Assembly: GCF_001974875.1 (NCBI RefSeq) | Contig: NZ_MTQD01000018.1 | Span: 1-64,000 of the forward strand | Length of the DNA stretch: 64,000 nucleotides | Source of the DNA: Pseudoalteromonas sp. EB27 | GTDB lineage: Bacteria; Pseudomonadota; Gammaproteobacteria; Enterobacterales; Alteromonadaceae | Direction: 5' to 3' | Shown here: positions 15,920 through 24,925 of the stretch, one piece after another | Layout: each line of letters begins with the position of its first letter | How positions within the stretch are numbered: the stretch's first letter is position 1 | Program-made: the position numbers and the translations under genes | Notes under the pieces: generated by a model | The model's input: the letters and a program-made list of their open reading frames with translations, nothing else | What the model was told of the DNA's origin: nothing | The model's database searches: none

Positions 15920-17062
15920 ATGGGTAAACTGACCTCTACCTTGTGGCTTATATTATGTGTTTTTTCGCACCCAGTTTTGGCTAACAGCCAATACAATATG
16001 CGCAAAGGCGTAACCGATATAAGCAATAATGTATATCAGCTGCACATGACCATATTTATAATATGTTGTGTGATTGGGGTGATAGTGTTCGCAATTATGT
16101 TCTGGGCACTTATTCATCACCGTAAATCTAAAGGGGCTGTACCTGCCCAATTTCACGAAAGCACTAAAGTAGAAATACTTTGGACTGCAATTCCGTTTGT
16201 TATTTTAATTGCTATGGCAGTACCAGCTACTAAAACCCTAATTGCAATGGAAGATGCCAGCAAAGCTGATCTCACTATTAAAATTACAGGTTCACAATGG
16301 AAATGGCATTATGAATATATGGGCGAAGATGTAGAGTTCTACTCTATTTTATCTACCCCGCAAGATGAAATCGCTAATCTTGCAGATAAAAATCCTAACT
16401 ACTTACTTGAGGTTGATAAACCTCTCGTACTGCCAATAAATCAAAAAGTACGATTTTTAATGACTTCTGACGATGTTATCCACTCTTGGTGGGTACCTGA
16501 TTTTGCAGTTAAAAAAGATGCGAATCCCGGCTTTATAAACGAAACATGGACGAACATAAACGAAGAAGGTACTTACCGAGGCCAATGTGCTGAGTTGTGT
16601 GGTAAAGATCATGGCTTTATGCCCGTTGTGGTGGTTGCTAAATCTGAGGCTGATTTTAAAACATGGCTTGCAGATGCAAAGCAGGCTAAACAAAAAGCAG
16701 CATTAGCAGATGCCGCATTACTTGATAAAACCCTCCCAAAAGAAGAATTAATGACTTTAGGCGAACAAGTATATATGGCCAATTGCGCTGCATGTCATCA
16801 GCCCACTGGCATGGGATTACCGGGTGTATTTCCTGCACTTAAAGGCAGCCCGATAGTGCTTGGCGGTATAAAAGATCACATTGATGTAGTTATCCATGGA
16901 CGACCTGGTACGGCAATGCAAGCATTTGCCAAGCAGTTATCTATAAAGCAATTAGCAGCGGTTATTACTTATAAACGTAATGCGTGGGGTAATGATACGG
17001 GTGATGTTATTCAACCGAGTCAAATACAGGCAGCACTTGATGCCAAAGTGGAGGCGAACTAA
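15920..17062 (+). CDS. coxB: Cytochrome c oxidase subunit II with C-terminal cytochrome c domain
   Basis: A 380-residue protein with a signal sequence (to ~21), two membrane helices (~43-65 and 85-107) and a CuA cupredoxin domain. CuA ligands are His188, Cys223, Cys227, His231 and Met234. A fused cytochrome c domain follows at ~272-370, with CAACH (Cys289, Cys292, His293). It receives electrons from cytochrome c at the outer membrane face. The gene heads the oxidase operon; strong AGGAG ribosome site; stop overlaps coxA start by one base (TAATG). Confidence 0.97.
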   Translation: MGKLTSTLWLILCVFSHPVLANSQYNMRKGVTDISNNVYQLHMTIFIICCVIGVIVFAIMFWALIHHRKSKGAVPAQFHESTKVEILWTAIPFVILIAMAVPATKTLIAMEDASKADLTIKITGSQWKWHYEYMGEDVEFYSILSTPQDEIANLADKNPNYLLEVDKPLVLPINQKVRFLMTSDDVIHSWWVPDFAVKKDANPGFINETWTNINEEGTYRGQCAELCGKDHGFMPVVVVAKSEADFKTWLADAKQAKQKAALADAALLDKTLPKEELMTLGEQVYMANCAACHQPTGMGLPGVFPALKGSPIVLGGIKDHIDVVIHGRPGTAMQAFAKQLSIKQLAAVITYKRNAWGNDTGDVIQPSQIQAALDAKVEAN

Positions 17063-18654
17063 TGAGTAGCATAGTAGAACAACCTAACGCCAATGAAGCT
17101 CATCATGCTCATCACCCAGCTAAAGGTTTTAAACGCTGGCTTTACACAACTAATCATAAAGATATAGGTAGTTTATATTTAATTTTTTCGCTGACCATGT
17201 TCTTAATTGGTGGTGGAATGGCCATGGTGATCAGAGCTGAATTATTTCAACCTGGTTTACAGTTGGTCGACCCTCACTTTTTTAATCAAATGACCACAGT
17301 GCATGGTTTAATTATGGTGTTTGGTGCGGTTATGCCGGCCTTTACAGGCCTTGCTAATTGGATGATACCGCTAATGATTGGCGCGCCAGATATGGCATTG
17401 CCAAGAATGAATAACTGGAGCTTTTGGATTTTACCGTTTGCATTTTTAATCCTATTGGCATCGTTATTTATGCCTGGTGGGGGTCCTGCATTTGGTTGGA
17501 CTTTTTATGCACCACTGTCCACAACATACAGTAATGATAATACTGCATTGTTTGTATTTGCCGTACATATTATGGGAATTAGCTCAATAATGGGCGCAAT
17601 CAATGTGATTGTAACCATAGTGAACTTACGTGCCCCCGGCATGACATGGATGAAGTTGCCCTTATTTGTATGGACGTGGTTAATTACTGCTTTTTTATTA
17701 ATAGCGGTAATGCCTGTGCTTGCAGGGGCTGTCACTATGGTACTTACCGATAAGTACTTTGCGACCAGCTTTTTTGATGCCGCAGGCGGTGGCGATCCGG
17801 TGATGTTCCAACACATTTTTTGGTTTTTTGGTCACCCCGAAGTATACATAATGATTCTTCCTGCCTTTGGCATTATATCTACAATAGTACCTACCTTTTC
17901 TCGTAAAAAACTTTTTGGCTATGCCTCAATGGTATACGCCACATCCTCCATAGCACTATTGAGCTTTATTGTATGGGCTCATCATATGTTTACCACTGGG
18001 ATGCCGGTCGCTGGCGAGTTGTTTTTTATGTACGCGACCATGCTTATATCGGTACCTACAGGCGTAAAAGTATTTAATTGGGTTGCCACAATGTGGAAAG
18101 GCTCAATAACTTTTGAAGTGCCAATGCTTTTTAGTATTGCGTTTATTGTGCTGTTTACCTTAGGTGGTTTTTCGGGATTGATGCTGGCAATTACACCTGC
18201 TGACTTTCAATATCACGATACTTATTTTGTAGTGGCGCACTTTCATTATGTATTAGTAACAGGGGCCGTATTTTCGATAATGGCAGGGGCTTATTACTGG
18301 TTGCCCAAGTGGACGGGCAATATGTTTAATATCACGTTAGCTAAATGGCATTTTTGGCTATCACTGGTGAGCGTGAACGTACTGTTTTTTCCTATGCATT
18401 TTGTAGGGCTTGCCGGTATGCCGCGTCGAATTCCCGATTACGCACTCCAATTTGCCGACTTTAACGCAATCATAAGTATTGGTGGATTTGCCTTTGGTTT
18501 ATCGCAATTGTTGTTTGTAGCTGTGGTAATTAAATGTGCACGCGGTGGCGATAAAGTACCTGCAAAAGTATGGGAAGGGGCAGAAGGGCTTGAGTGGGAA
18601 GTTGACTCTCCAGCGCCATATCATACTTTTTCTAAGCCGCCGGTAATCAAGTAG
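17062..18654 (+). CDS. coxA: Cytochrome c oxidase subunit I
   Basis: A 530-residue heme-copper oxidase catalytic subunit with about 12 membrane helices. The family blocks [17 protein letters not shown] (CuB His with the cross-linked Tyr) and [14 protein letters not shown] (heme a/a3 and CuB ligands) are intact, and [20 protein letters not shown] supplies the low-spin heme His. It reduces O2 to water and pumps protons. It overlaps coxB and ctaG by one base each. Confidence 0.98.
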   Translation: MSSIVEQPNANEAHHAHHPAKGFKRWLYTTNHKDIGSLYLIFSLTMFLIGGGMAMVIRAELFQPGLQLVDPHFFNQMTTVHGLIMVFGAVMPAFTGLANWMIPLMIGAPDMALPRMNNWSFWILPFAFLILLASLFMPGGGPAFGWTFYAPLSTTYSNDNTALFVFAVHIMGISSIMGAINVIVTIVNLRAPGMTWMKLPLFVWTWLITAFLLIAVMPVLAGAVTMVLTDKYFATSFFDAAGGGDPVMFQHIFWFFGHPEVYIMILPAFGIISTIVPTFSRKKLFGYASMVYATSSIALLSFIVWAHHMFTTGMPVAGELFFMYATMLISVPTGVKVFNWVATMWKGSITFEVPMLFSIAFIVLFTLGGFSGLMLAITPADFQYHDTYFVVAHFHYVLVTGAVFSIMAGAYYWLPKWTGNMFNITLAKWHFWLSLVSVNVLFFPMHFVGLAGMPRRIPDYALQFADFNAIISIGGFAFGLSQLLFVAVVIKCARGGDKVPAKVWEGAEGLEWEVDSPAPYHTFSKPPVIK

Positions 18655-19184
18655 TGACACACGCACCGCTACTCAAACGTTTGGTACTTATTTGCATAGG
18701 CATGTTTGCCTTTGCCTTTGCTTTAGTGCCTTTGTATGACGTGTTTTGCGACGTAACAGGGCTTAATGGAAAACCTTCGCTTGAGCAAGCAGAGCAAAGT
18801 ACACAAATAGTACAAAACCGAGAAGTTGGCGTTAGTTTTACTACTCACGCGCAAAGAGGTGCACCGTTTGAAGTTAAATCAAAAGAATACAGTGTTGTGG
18901 TAAAACCCGGTGCAATGCGTGAAGTAATGTTTAGTGCTAAAAATAACAGCAACCTAGATAAAGTAATGCAGGCTGTACCATCAGTCTCGCCAGGTAAAGC
19001 GGCAAAGTATTTACATAAAATAGCGTGTTTTTGCTTTGATCAGCAACCTCTAAAAGCAGGGGAAGAACTTGAATTTAAATTACTTTTTTATGTTGATACC
19101 GCACTGCCAAGCGACATTGAAGAATTAACTTTATCTTATACCGTATTTGATATTAGTGAACAGCTGGTGGCAAGTAATAACTAG
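18654..19184 (+). CDS. ctaG: CtaG/Cox11, copper chaperone for CuB
   Basis: A 176-residue protein with one N-terminal membrane helix (~8-25) and a periplasmic immunoglobulin-like domain. The CFCF motif (IACFCFDQQPL, ~residues 120-130) binds Cu(I) for delivery to CuB of subunit I. Starts at GTG 18654, overlapping the coxA stop (TAGTG), which supports coupling to its target. Confidence 0.95.
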   Translation: MTHAPLLKRLVLICIGMFAFAFALVPLYDVFCDVTGLNGKPSLEQAEQSTQIVQNREVGVSFTTHAQRGAPFEVKSKEYSVVVKPGAMREVMFSAKNNSNLDKVMQAVPSVSPGKAAKYLHKIACFCFDQQPLKAGEELEFKLLFYVDTALPSDIEELTLSYTVFDISEQLVASNN

Positions 19185-19219
19185 CTTTTTAAACTAGTGT
19201 GAAACTAGGAGTAAATAAA

Positions 19220-20095
19220 ATGAATCAAGAATATGAGCATTATTATGTACCAGAGCAAAGCCCGTGGCCTATTGTGGGCGCGGTTGCATTGTTTTTTATT
19301 GCAGTAGGGGCAGGCTTAACAGTTATGAGTGTAGGCAAAGAAGGGGGGATCGGGGTTTACCTGCTTTATGCCGGTATTGCTGTGCTTTTGTATATGTTGT
19401 TTAGCTGGTTTAAAAATGTAATTAGTGAGTCGGACCAAGGTTTGTACTCAGCACAAATGGATCGCTCTTTTAGGCAAGGTATGAGCTGGTTTATTTTTTC
19501 TGAAGTGATGTTTTTTATGGCCTTTTTTGGTGCGCTTTTTTATGCACGCGTATTGTCGGTACCTTGGCTTGGAGGCGCAGGCAATAATGCAATGACCAAT
19601 GAAGTATTATGGCCAACTTTCGAAGCTGTTTGGCCGCTAGTTTCAACACCTGCAGGCGAAACTACTCAAGCTATGGGCTGGCAAGGTTTGCCGCTTATTA
19701 ATACCTTAATACTGCTTACTTCCTCAGTTACTTTACATTTTGCCCATGTAGCGATGGAAAACAATAAACGTACTCCACTTAAAGTTTTTTTAGGCGCTAC
19801 TATTTTATTGGGTGTTTGCTTTTTAGGGTTACAAGTTGAGGAATATATTCATGCGTATAACGACTTAAACTTAACGCTAGATGCAGGTGTTTACGGTAAT
19901 ACGTTCTTTTTATTGACTGGTTTTCATGGCATGCATGTAACCCTTGGAACCGTACTTTTATTTGTAATATTTTTACGGATATTAAAAGGGCACTTTACTA
20001 AAGATAAGCATTTTGCTTTTCAAGCAGCTGCTTGGTATTGGCACTTTGTTGATGTGGTGTGGCTGTGTTTGTTTGTATTTGTATATGTGCTGTAG
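19220..20095 (+). CDS. coxC: Cytochrome c oxidase subunit III
   Basis: A 291-residue protein with about seven membrane helices and the subunit III signature WFIFSEVMFFMAFFGALFYAR and FFLLTGFHGMHVTLGT. It stabilises the oxidase core and may gate proton and O2 supply. ATG 19220 is chosen because AGGAG at 19207-19211 is well spaced; an in-frame GTG at 19199 lacks one. Its last 98 bases overlap the antisense end of the small gene at 19998-20306. Confidence 0.96.
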   Translation: MNQEYEHYYVPEQSPWPIVGAVALFFIAVGAGLTVMSVGKEGGIGVYLLYAGIAVLLYMLFSWFKNVISESDQGLYSAQMDRSFRQGMSWFIFSEVMFFMAFFGALFYARVLSVPWLGGAGNNAMTNEVLWPTFEAVWPLVSTPAGETTQAMGWQGLPLINTLILLTSSVTLHFAHVAMENNKRTPLKVFLGATILLGVCFLGLQVEEYIHAYNDLNLTLDAGVYGNTFFLLTGFHGMHVTLGTVLLFVIFLRILKGHFTKDKHFAFQAAAWYWHFVDVVWLCLFVFVYVL

Positions 20096-20306
20096 CGTTT
20101 GTTGGCGAATTATTTGCTTTAATAAAACCAAGTTTAAGTGCTGCAATAACAACAACTAAAACAACGACCGAAAACAATACGCGACGACCTAAAAAGTGAG
20201 ACATAGGTCGTCCCCCAGTTTTTCCTGACACCATAATAAACAATGCTCTAAATAAGTTAAAAAGTATAAATATTAACAACAGTACGATAATAATTTTAAT
20301 AATCAC
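19998..20306 (-). CDS. DUF2909-type twin transmembrane protein
   Basis: A 102-residue protein with two membrane helices (~3-25 and 43-63) joined by a basic loop with RPMSHFLGRR. This matches the small DUF2909 proteins usually encoded antisense in gammaproteobacterial cox clusters near SURF1. The helical core is ~70 residues; the extra C-terminal ~32 polar residues (rich in Thr, Asn, Gln) are encoded opposite the end of coxC. Function is not established; a role in oxidase assembly is inferred from position. Confidence 0.78.
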   Translation of the reverse strand: MIIKIIIVLLLIFILFNLFRALFIMVSGKTGGRPMSHFLGRRVLFSVVVLVVVIAALKLGFIKANNSPTNATAHIQIQTNTATPHQQSANTKQLLEKQNAYL

Positions 20307-20320
20307 TGAGTTGACCCTTT

Positions 20321-21061
20321 ATGCAGTTAGTTTTATGGCACAAACAAAAGCTTAGTTCACTAATCACACTTTGTATGGTTGTGGTTGTTGTACTTGTGTG
20401 TGTGCGACTAGGATTTTGGCAGCTGGAGCGGGGTGAGCAAAAACAGCAGCAACTAACCGCTATTGCTAAGCAACAGACTCGTGGTGTGATGAGCTGGTCT
20501 CAATTACTTAACCTGCCTGATAGCTGGAACAAAACAGGTGTATTGGTTGAGTTAAAAGGGCGGTTTGTACAAAACCAATATTGGCTTTTAGATAATCAAG
20601 TTTATAACGGGCAAGTAGGGTACGACTTACTTGCTTTACTAAAGCCAGACAGCGAAGAAAAAGTGATTTTAGTTAATTTAGGATGGGTAAAAGCGCCTAT
20701 ATCTAGAGGTACACTGCCAAAGGTTACTCTGCCTACAGGTGTTTTTATTCTTAAAGCGCAAATAAAAGAAAATAACTTAAGTAGCTTTACGCTTGAAGAT
20801 AAAACTACAAATAACGACTTACCTACAAGAATCCAATCTATCGACTTGAATATGCTGAGCACTCAAAGCCAGCAATCATTAATTAATTTTATGGCTTACA
20901 GACAAGGTACTGGTGATGAGATTGCAACACCTCATTATGAGGCTGTTGTTATGAGCCCTCAAAAACATAATGCCTACGCTGTGCAATGGTTTTTAATTGC
21001 TGTTGCATGTGCTGTTGTTGCTATTTTTGCGAGTAAAAAAAGGACACATAATGAAAAATAA
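20321..21061 (+). CDS. SURF1 family oxidase assembly factor
   Basis: A 246-residue protein with N- and C-terminal membrane helices (~13-30 and 223-240) flanking a periplasmic domain. RLGFWQLERGEQK at ~28-40 and the late NFMAYRQGTGDEIATPHYEAVV-HNAYAVQWF blocks are SURF1 hallmarks. It helps insert heme a into subunit I. The end overlaps the next gene by 11 bases. Confidence 0.93.
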   Translation: MQLVLWHKQKLSSLITLCMVVVVVLVCVRLGFWQLERGEQKQQQLTAIAKQQTRGVMSWSQLLNLPDSWNKTGVLVELKGRFVQNQYWLLDNQVYNGQVGYDLLALLKPDSEEKVILVNLGWVKAPISRGTLPKVTLPTGVFILKAQIKENNLSSFTLEDKTTNNDLPTRIQSIDLNMLSTQSQQSLINFMAYRQGTGDEIATPHYEAVVMSPQKHNAYAVQWFLIAVACAVVAIFASKKRTHNEK

Positions 21062-21545
21062 TCCCCTTTTATTGTTTGTGGGTTGCTGTGCAATCCCATT
21101 AGTTTTGGCGTATGGCGCATTAAAGTTTGATTGGTTGCCTACTGCAATTACTAATAATGGCGAGTTTTTAAGCCAAGAAATAAAACTTAAAAATTGGCCG
21201 CGAAATAATCCCAAACAATGGACTATCGCACTTAATTACTCAAAAGAATGTAACACCCCATGCAGCGAACAGCTCAATGCATTTAATAATTTATATGTGG
21301 CACTTGGTAAAAACCAAGGCAAGGTTGATATGGCTGTAATGGGAAGCCTCGACAATAAAAATCTACCATGGAAAATTATTACCGAACAACAGAGCTTAAA
21401 ACCTGCAAGTTTATATTTAATTGATCATATGGGGTTAGTGGTACTTGAATATCCCTTTAAGGTCGAGCCACAAGAAAACCGTATAGTACAAAAAGGGTTA
21501 TTAAAAGATCTAAAAAAATTACTTAACTATTCTCGTTCTAGCTAA
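21051..21545 (+). CDS. Membrane-anchored thioredoxin-like protein with a CxxxC motif
   Basis: A 164-residue protein with one N-terminal membrane helix (~5-24) and a periplasmic domain of thioredoxin/Sco-like composition. Cys67 and Cys71 (CNTPC) have the CxxxC spacing of Sco copper chaperones. Its position between SURF1 and ctaA is the one usually occupied by an uncharacterised assembly protein in related bacteria. A copper or disulfide role is an inference. ATG 21051 is chosen after AAAAGGA; an upstream in-frame start at 20997 would lie deep inside SURF1. Confidence 0.75.
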   Translation: MKNNPLLLFVGCCAIPLVLAYGALKFDWLPTAITNNGEFLSQEIKLKNWPRNNPKQWTIALNYSKECNTPCSEQLNAFNNLYVALGKNQGKVDMAVMGSLDNKNLPWKIITEQQSLKPASLYLIDHMGLVVLEYPFKVEPQENRIVQKGLLKDLKKLLNYSRSS

Positions 21546-21574
21546 TTGATCAGCTTATTTAAGTGGAGTGTCTA

Positions 21575-22564
21575 ATGTATAAAAATTATAAAAACTTAGT
21601 ATTAATAACAGGATTACTCGCTTTAATTGTGGTTGCTTTAGGTGCGTACACCCGCTTAAGCGATGCAGGTTTAGGGTGCCCCGATTGGCCTGGCTGTTAC
21701 GGCTTTTTAACGGTACCTAAGCATGAGGCCGATATAGCCTTAGCAATTCAAAGCTACCCCGATATGATGTTCGAAACCGCAAAAGCGTGGAAAGAAATGA
21801 TTCATCGCTATTTTGCAGGTGCTTTAGGCTTACTTATTTTAGGTTTATTTGTGTTGGCTTTTTTAAAACGCCAATATCCAACTACGCCAGTTAAATTGCC
21901 TTTGGCTTTGCTTCTACTAGTGGTGTTTCAGGCTGCCCTTGGTATGTGGACAGTAACTATGAGCCTTCAGCCTCTTATTGTAATGGGCCACTTATTAGGT
22001 GGCTTTAGTATTTTGTCACTTATAACACTTTTATATTTACGGCTAACCGCAAAACCTATTATGGGGGGCGATAGCGGCGCAAAACGCTATTTTGGTTTGA
22101 GTTTAGTAGCGCTTAGTGTGTTGGTTATCCAAATTGCACTTGGTGGTTGGCTGGCTGCAAATTACGCCGCTCCGCATTGTAGTGGTTTGCCATTGTGTAA
22201 TTACGCACAACCGTTTTCATTGAGTAGCGTATTTCAATTACCACTTGAGCACAGTAATTATGAGTTTGGTGTGTTATCACAGCAAGCGCGTATGTCTATC
22301 CATTTATTACACCGCATTTGGGCACTCGTTACTTGCATCGTTCTGGCATTAATTATGTGGAAAATATACAGACAAGCGTACTCTAAAAAAATTAAAAATT
22401 GTGTTGTGAGCGTATTACTTGTCCTGCTGTGCCAAATTAGTTTAGGGCTTATTTTAGTACATTGGCATATTCCGTTGGGAGTTGCACTGGCGCATAACTT
22501 GATGGCTGCCATACTGTTATTAAGCATGGTTAGGTTGTGTTATTACCTAAAATCACGCACATAA
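21575..22564 (+). CDS. ctaA: CtaA/Cox15, heme A synthase
   Basis: A 329-residue membrane protein with eight predicted helices. The conserved blocks TRLSDAGLGCPDWPGCYG (~residues 30-47) with paired cysteines, and EMIHRYFAG and HLLHRIWA with heme His, define Cox15/CtaA. It oxidises the C8 methyl of heme O to make heme A. A disulfide-type CSGLPLC pair occurs in the second half. ATG 21575 follows GGAG at 21565-21568. Confidence 0.95.
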   Translation: MYKNYKNLVLITGLLALIVVALGAYTRLSDAGLGCPDWPGCYGFLTVPKHEADIALAIQSYPDMMFETAKAWKEMIHRYFAGALGLLILGLFVLAFLKRQYPTTPVKLPLALLLLVVFQAALGMWTVTMSLQPLIVMGHLLGGFSILSLITLLYLRLTAKPIMGGDSGAKRYFGLSLVALSVLVIQIALGGWLAANYAAPHCSGLPLCNYAQPFSLSSVFQLPLEHSNYEFGVLSQQARMSIHLLHRIWALVTCIVLALIMWKIYRQAYSKKIKNCVVSVLLVLLCQISLGLILVHWHIPLGVALAHNLMAAILLLSMVRLCYYLKSRT

Positions 22565-22573
22565 AAGGGAAAT

Positions 22574-23506
22574 ATGATGGCACTTATAATTGATAAAAAA
22601 ATACTGCTACCCGTTAATACTCAATCGCTAATTTCGCGTACTCATAGTTTGCTGCAAGACTACTTAGCAATTAGTAAATTTAAAGTGGTAGCCATGCTGG
22701 TGCTAACAGCTTGGGTTGGTTTAGCGCTGGCTCCCGATGTGGGGCGCGGTATGGTCGTACAGTTTATTAGCTTGTTAGGCATAGGGCTACTTTCTGCTGC
22801 TGCAGCGGTTATTAATCATGTGGTTGATAGCGAGATAGACTCAAAAATGGCACGGACTCGTCATCGCCCTGTGGCTAAAGGGCGCTTAAGTAAAACACAT
22901 GCGCTTAGTTTTGCAGCTGTTATTGGGATTGCTGGCTTTATTATGCTGATGGTGTGGGCTAATGTCTTAACCGCTATATTAACGTTATTTGCATTGGTAG
23001 GTTATGCATTTGTTTATACATCATTTTTAAAGCGTGCAACGCCGCAAAATATTGTTATAGGTGGGTTGGCTGGTGCAATGCCTCCATTATTAGGTTGGGT
23101 GTCAGAAACAAACCAAATGGCAGCAGCCCCTTGGTTACTCGTAATGATAATATTTACCTGGACCCCACCACACTTTTGGGCGCTGGCTATAGCACGAAAA
23201 AGTGATTATGAACGCGCTAAAATCCCTATGCTGCCAGTAACACATGGTATCGATTTTTGTAAAACGTGCGTCGTTGCTTACTCTGTTTTACTCGCTGTAG
23301 TTTGCGTATTGCCTTATTTAATTGGTATGTCTGGATTAATATATTTAATAGGTGCGTGTGTATTAAATGCAGTGTTTATATATAAAGCGGTTAAATTAAA
23401 AATTGCTGGAAATGATGAGGCTGCAATGGACTTATTTCATTTTTCGATTATTCATTTAATGGTACTCTTTGTAATCTTATTTATAGATAAATGGCTCCCT
23501 TTATGA
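22574..23506 (+). CDS. ctaB: CtaB/CyoE, protoheme IX farnesyltransferase
   Basis: A 310-residue UbiA-family prenyltransferase with nine predicted helices. The first Asp-rich motif is NHVVDSEIDSKMARTRHRPVA (~residues 88-108), and the second conserved block includes WTPPHFWALAIARKSDYERAKIPML. It adds a farnesyl group to heme B to form heme O, the CtaA substrate. Preceded by AAAAGGG. Its TGA overlaps the Sco start (ATGA). Confidence 0.95.
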   Translation: MMALIIDKKILLPVNTQSLISRTHSLLQDYLAISKFKVVAMLVLTAWVGLALAPDVGRGMVVQFISLLGIGLLSAAAAVINHVVDSEIDSKMARTRHRPVAKGRLSKTHALSFAAVIGIAGFIMLMVWANVLTAILTLFALVGYAFVYTSFLKRATPQNIVIGGLAGAMPPLLGWVSETNQMAAAPWLLVMIIFTWTPPHFWALAIARKSDYERAKIPMLPVTHGIDFCKTCVVAYSVLLAVVCVLPYLIGMSGLIYLIGACVLNAVFIYKAVKLKIAGNDEAAMDLFHFSIIHLMVLFVILFIDKWLPL

Positions 23507-24120
23507 AGCAGTTATGGCTTGGATTAATTGTTATTTTAGTTTTGTTTTTATCAGCATGTTCAAATGAAAATAGTCGACCAGATGTAGATGCATTAGTTTA
23601 CGAAAATGCAAAGCCACTGTCTGATTTTACGCTAAACGATCAGCGCGGCGAATTAGTGACTAAACAACAATTTTTAGGGCAGTGGAATTTAGTATTTTTA
23701 GGCTATACAAGCTGTCCAGATATTTGCCCATTAACACTTGCTAAGTTAAATGCTGTTTATAAAAATTTACAAGCAGATTATCCGCTGCAAGTTTGGTTTT
23801 TATCGGTTGATCCAAAACGCGATACGCCAGCTAAACGAAAGCAATACATAGATTACTTTAACCCTGACTTTTTAGCTGTATCAGGAGAGCATAAACACCT
23901 TTTTCCTGTAGTTCGAGAGCTTGGTTTAATCTACGCCATTAGCGATAGTAGTGAATCAGAATATGCTGTTGATCATAGTGCCTCGGTCGCTATGGTTGAT
24001 CAAAATGGAGCCGTTAGAGCTATTTTTAAACCAGAATTTAAACAAGGTAGTGTGCCATTAATTAATGCGACTACTTTAACTGAAGAGTTTAAAAAAATAG
24101 CTGATTACTACAAAAACTAG
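23503..24120 (+). CDS. Sco1/SenC copper chaperone for CuA, lipoprotein
   Basis: A 205-residue predicted lipoprotein (lipobox LSAC, Cys19) with a thioredoxin-like Sco domain. CPDIC (CxxxC) and a distal His in VDHSASVAMVD are the copper ligands for CuA maturation of subunit II. ATG 23503 overlaps the ctaB TGA, giving a coupled ATGA junction; an upstream ATG at 23491 is possible. It closes the oxidase operon before a strong terminator. Confidence 0.94.
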   Translation: MKQLWLGLIVILVLFLSACSNENSRPDVDALVYENAKPLSDFTLNDQRGELVTKQQFLGQWNLVFLGYTSCPDICPLTLAKLNAVYKNLQADYPLQVWFLSVDPKRDTPAKRKQYIDYFNPDFLAVSGEHKHLFPVVRELGLIYAISDSSESEYAVDHSASVAMVDQNGAVRAIFKPEFKQGSVPLINATTLTEEFKKIADYYKN

Positions 24121-24141
24121 TTTTTACTTTTTAACAATTTT

Positions 24142-24167
24142 AAAGGAGCTTTAGGCTCCTTTTTTTG
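24142..24167 (+). terminator. Intrinsic terminator of the oxidase operon
   Basis: AAAGGAGC pairs with GCTCCTTT around TTTAG and runs into seven Ts. Confidence 0.9.
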
Positions 24168-24271
24168 TTTTTTAACGACAAGTTAAATTTAATTAAGCAT
24201 TTTATGGCAATTTTAATAACTAGGGCTAAGCTTTTGTTATGAATTGAATTGACAGGGAATGCACTTACTTA

Positions 24272-24544
24272 ATGCTAAAACTTCCGAGCGAACTTGCTAT
24301 TTCGCAAGTTGAAACACTACATCAAGATTTACTACAAGAACTCAATAGCAACGATGATATCTGTCTTGATATTAACGATGTAATTTCTGCTGATACTGCC
24401 TCAATTCAACTTTTATGCGCCTTACAAAAGCACCTACTTACCATACAGCACAAAATAATATGGGTAGGCAGTAGCGAGGCCTTAACACATACAATTAATA
24501 AACTTGGCTTAAGCCAATACTTAACAACCGAAAGTAAAAGTTAG
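24272..24544 (+). CDS. STAS domain protein, first gene of the chemosensory operon
   Basis: A 90-residue single STAS domain (anti-sigma antagonist fold), with LDINDVISADTASIQLLCALQ in the position of the phosphorylatable helix. Only 8 bases separate it from cheY and all following che genes run in the same direction. STAS genes at this location could act as a phospho-switch or structural partner of the signalling array. No anti-sigma kinase is nearby, so its partner is unknown. Confidence 0.8.
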   Translation: MLKLPSELAISQVETLHQDLLQELNSNDDICLDINDVISADTASIQLLCALQKHLLTIQHKIIWVGSSEALTHTINKLGLSQYLTTESKS

Positions 24545-24552
24545 GGGTATAT

Positions 24553-24915
24553 ATGAAAAAAATTTTAGCGGTTGATGATTCAGCATCGATGCGTCAGATG
24601 GTGAGCTTTACATTAAAAACTGCCGGGTTTGATGTAACCGAAGCTAAAGATGGTAGTGAGGCACTCGCTATTGCCAAACAGCAAGACTTTGATGCCGTTA
24701 TTTCAGATGTAAATATGCCAATAATGGATGGAATTACATTAATACGAGAGCTGCGTACTTTACCGAGTTATAAATTTACACCACTACTAATGCTCACAAC
24801 AGAGTCGGGTTTAGAAAAAAAAGTAGAAGGTAAAGCTGCAGGGGCAACAGGTTGGATTGTTAAACCATTTAATCCCGATCAGCTATTAGCGGTAATTAAA
24901 AAGGTTATTCGCTAG
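24553..24915 (+). CDS. cheY: CheY-type response regulator
   Basis: A 120-residue stand-alone receiver domain: acidic pocket Asp8/Asp9, phospho-acceptor Asp52 (ISDVNMP), Thr82/83 and Lys104 (VKPF). It is phosphorylated by the CheA encoded 10 bases downstream. Whether it binds flagellar FliM cannot be told; che clusters of this arrangement often control outputs other than flagella. Confidence 0.95.
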   Translation: MKKILAVDDSASMRQMVSFTLKTAGFDVTEAKDGSEALAIAKQQDFDAVISDVNMPIMDGITLIRELRTLPSYKFTPLLMLTTESGLEKKVEGKAAGATGWIVKPFNPDQLLAVIKKVIR

Positions 24916-24925
24916 GGAGCGCAGT

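Noticed and set aside
20997..21050. Upstream extension of the CxxxC protein into surf1
   Set aside because: ATG 21051 has a good ribosome site (AAAAGGA) and starts directly with a membrane anchor; the extension would lie inside SURF1 code.
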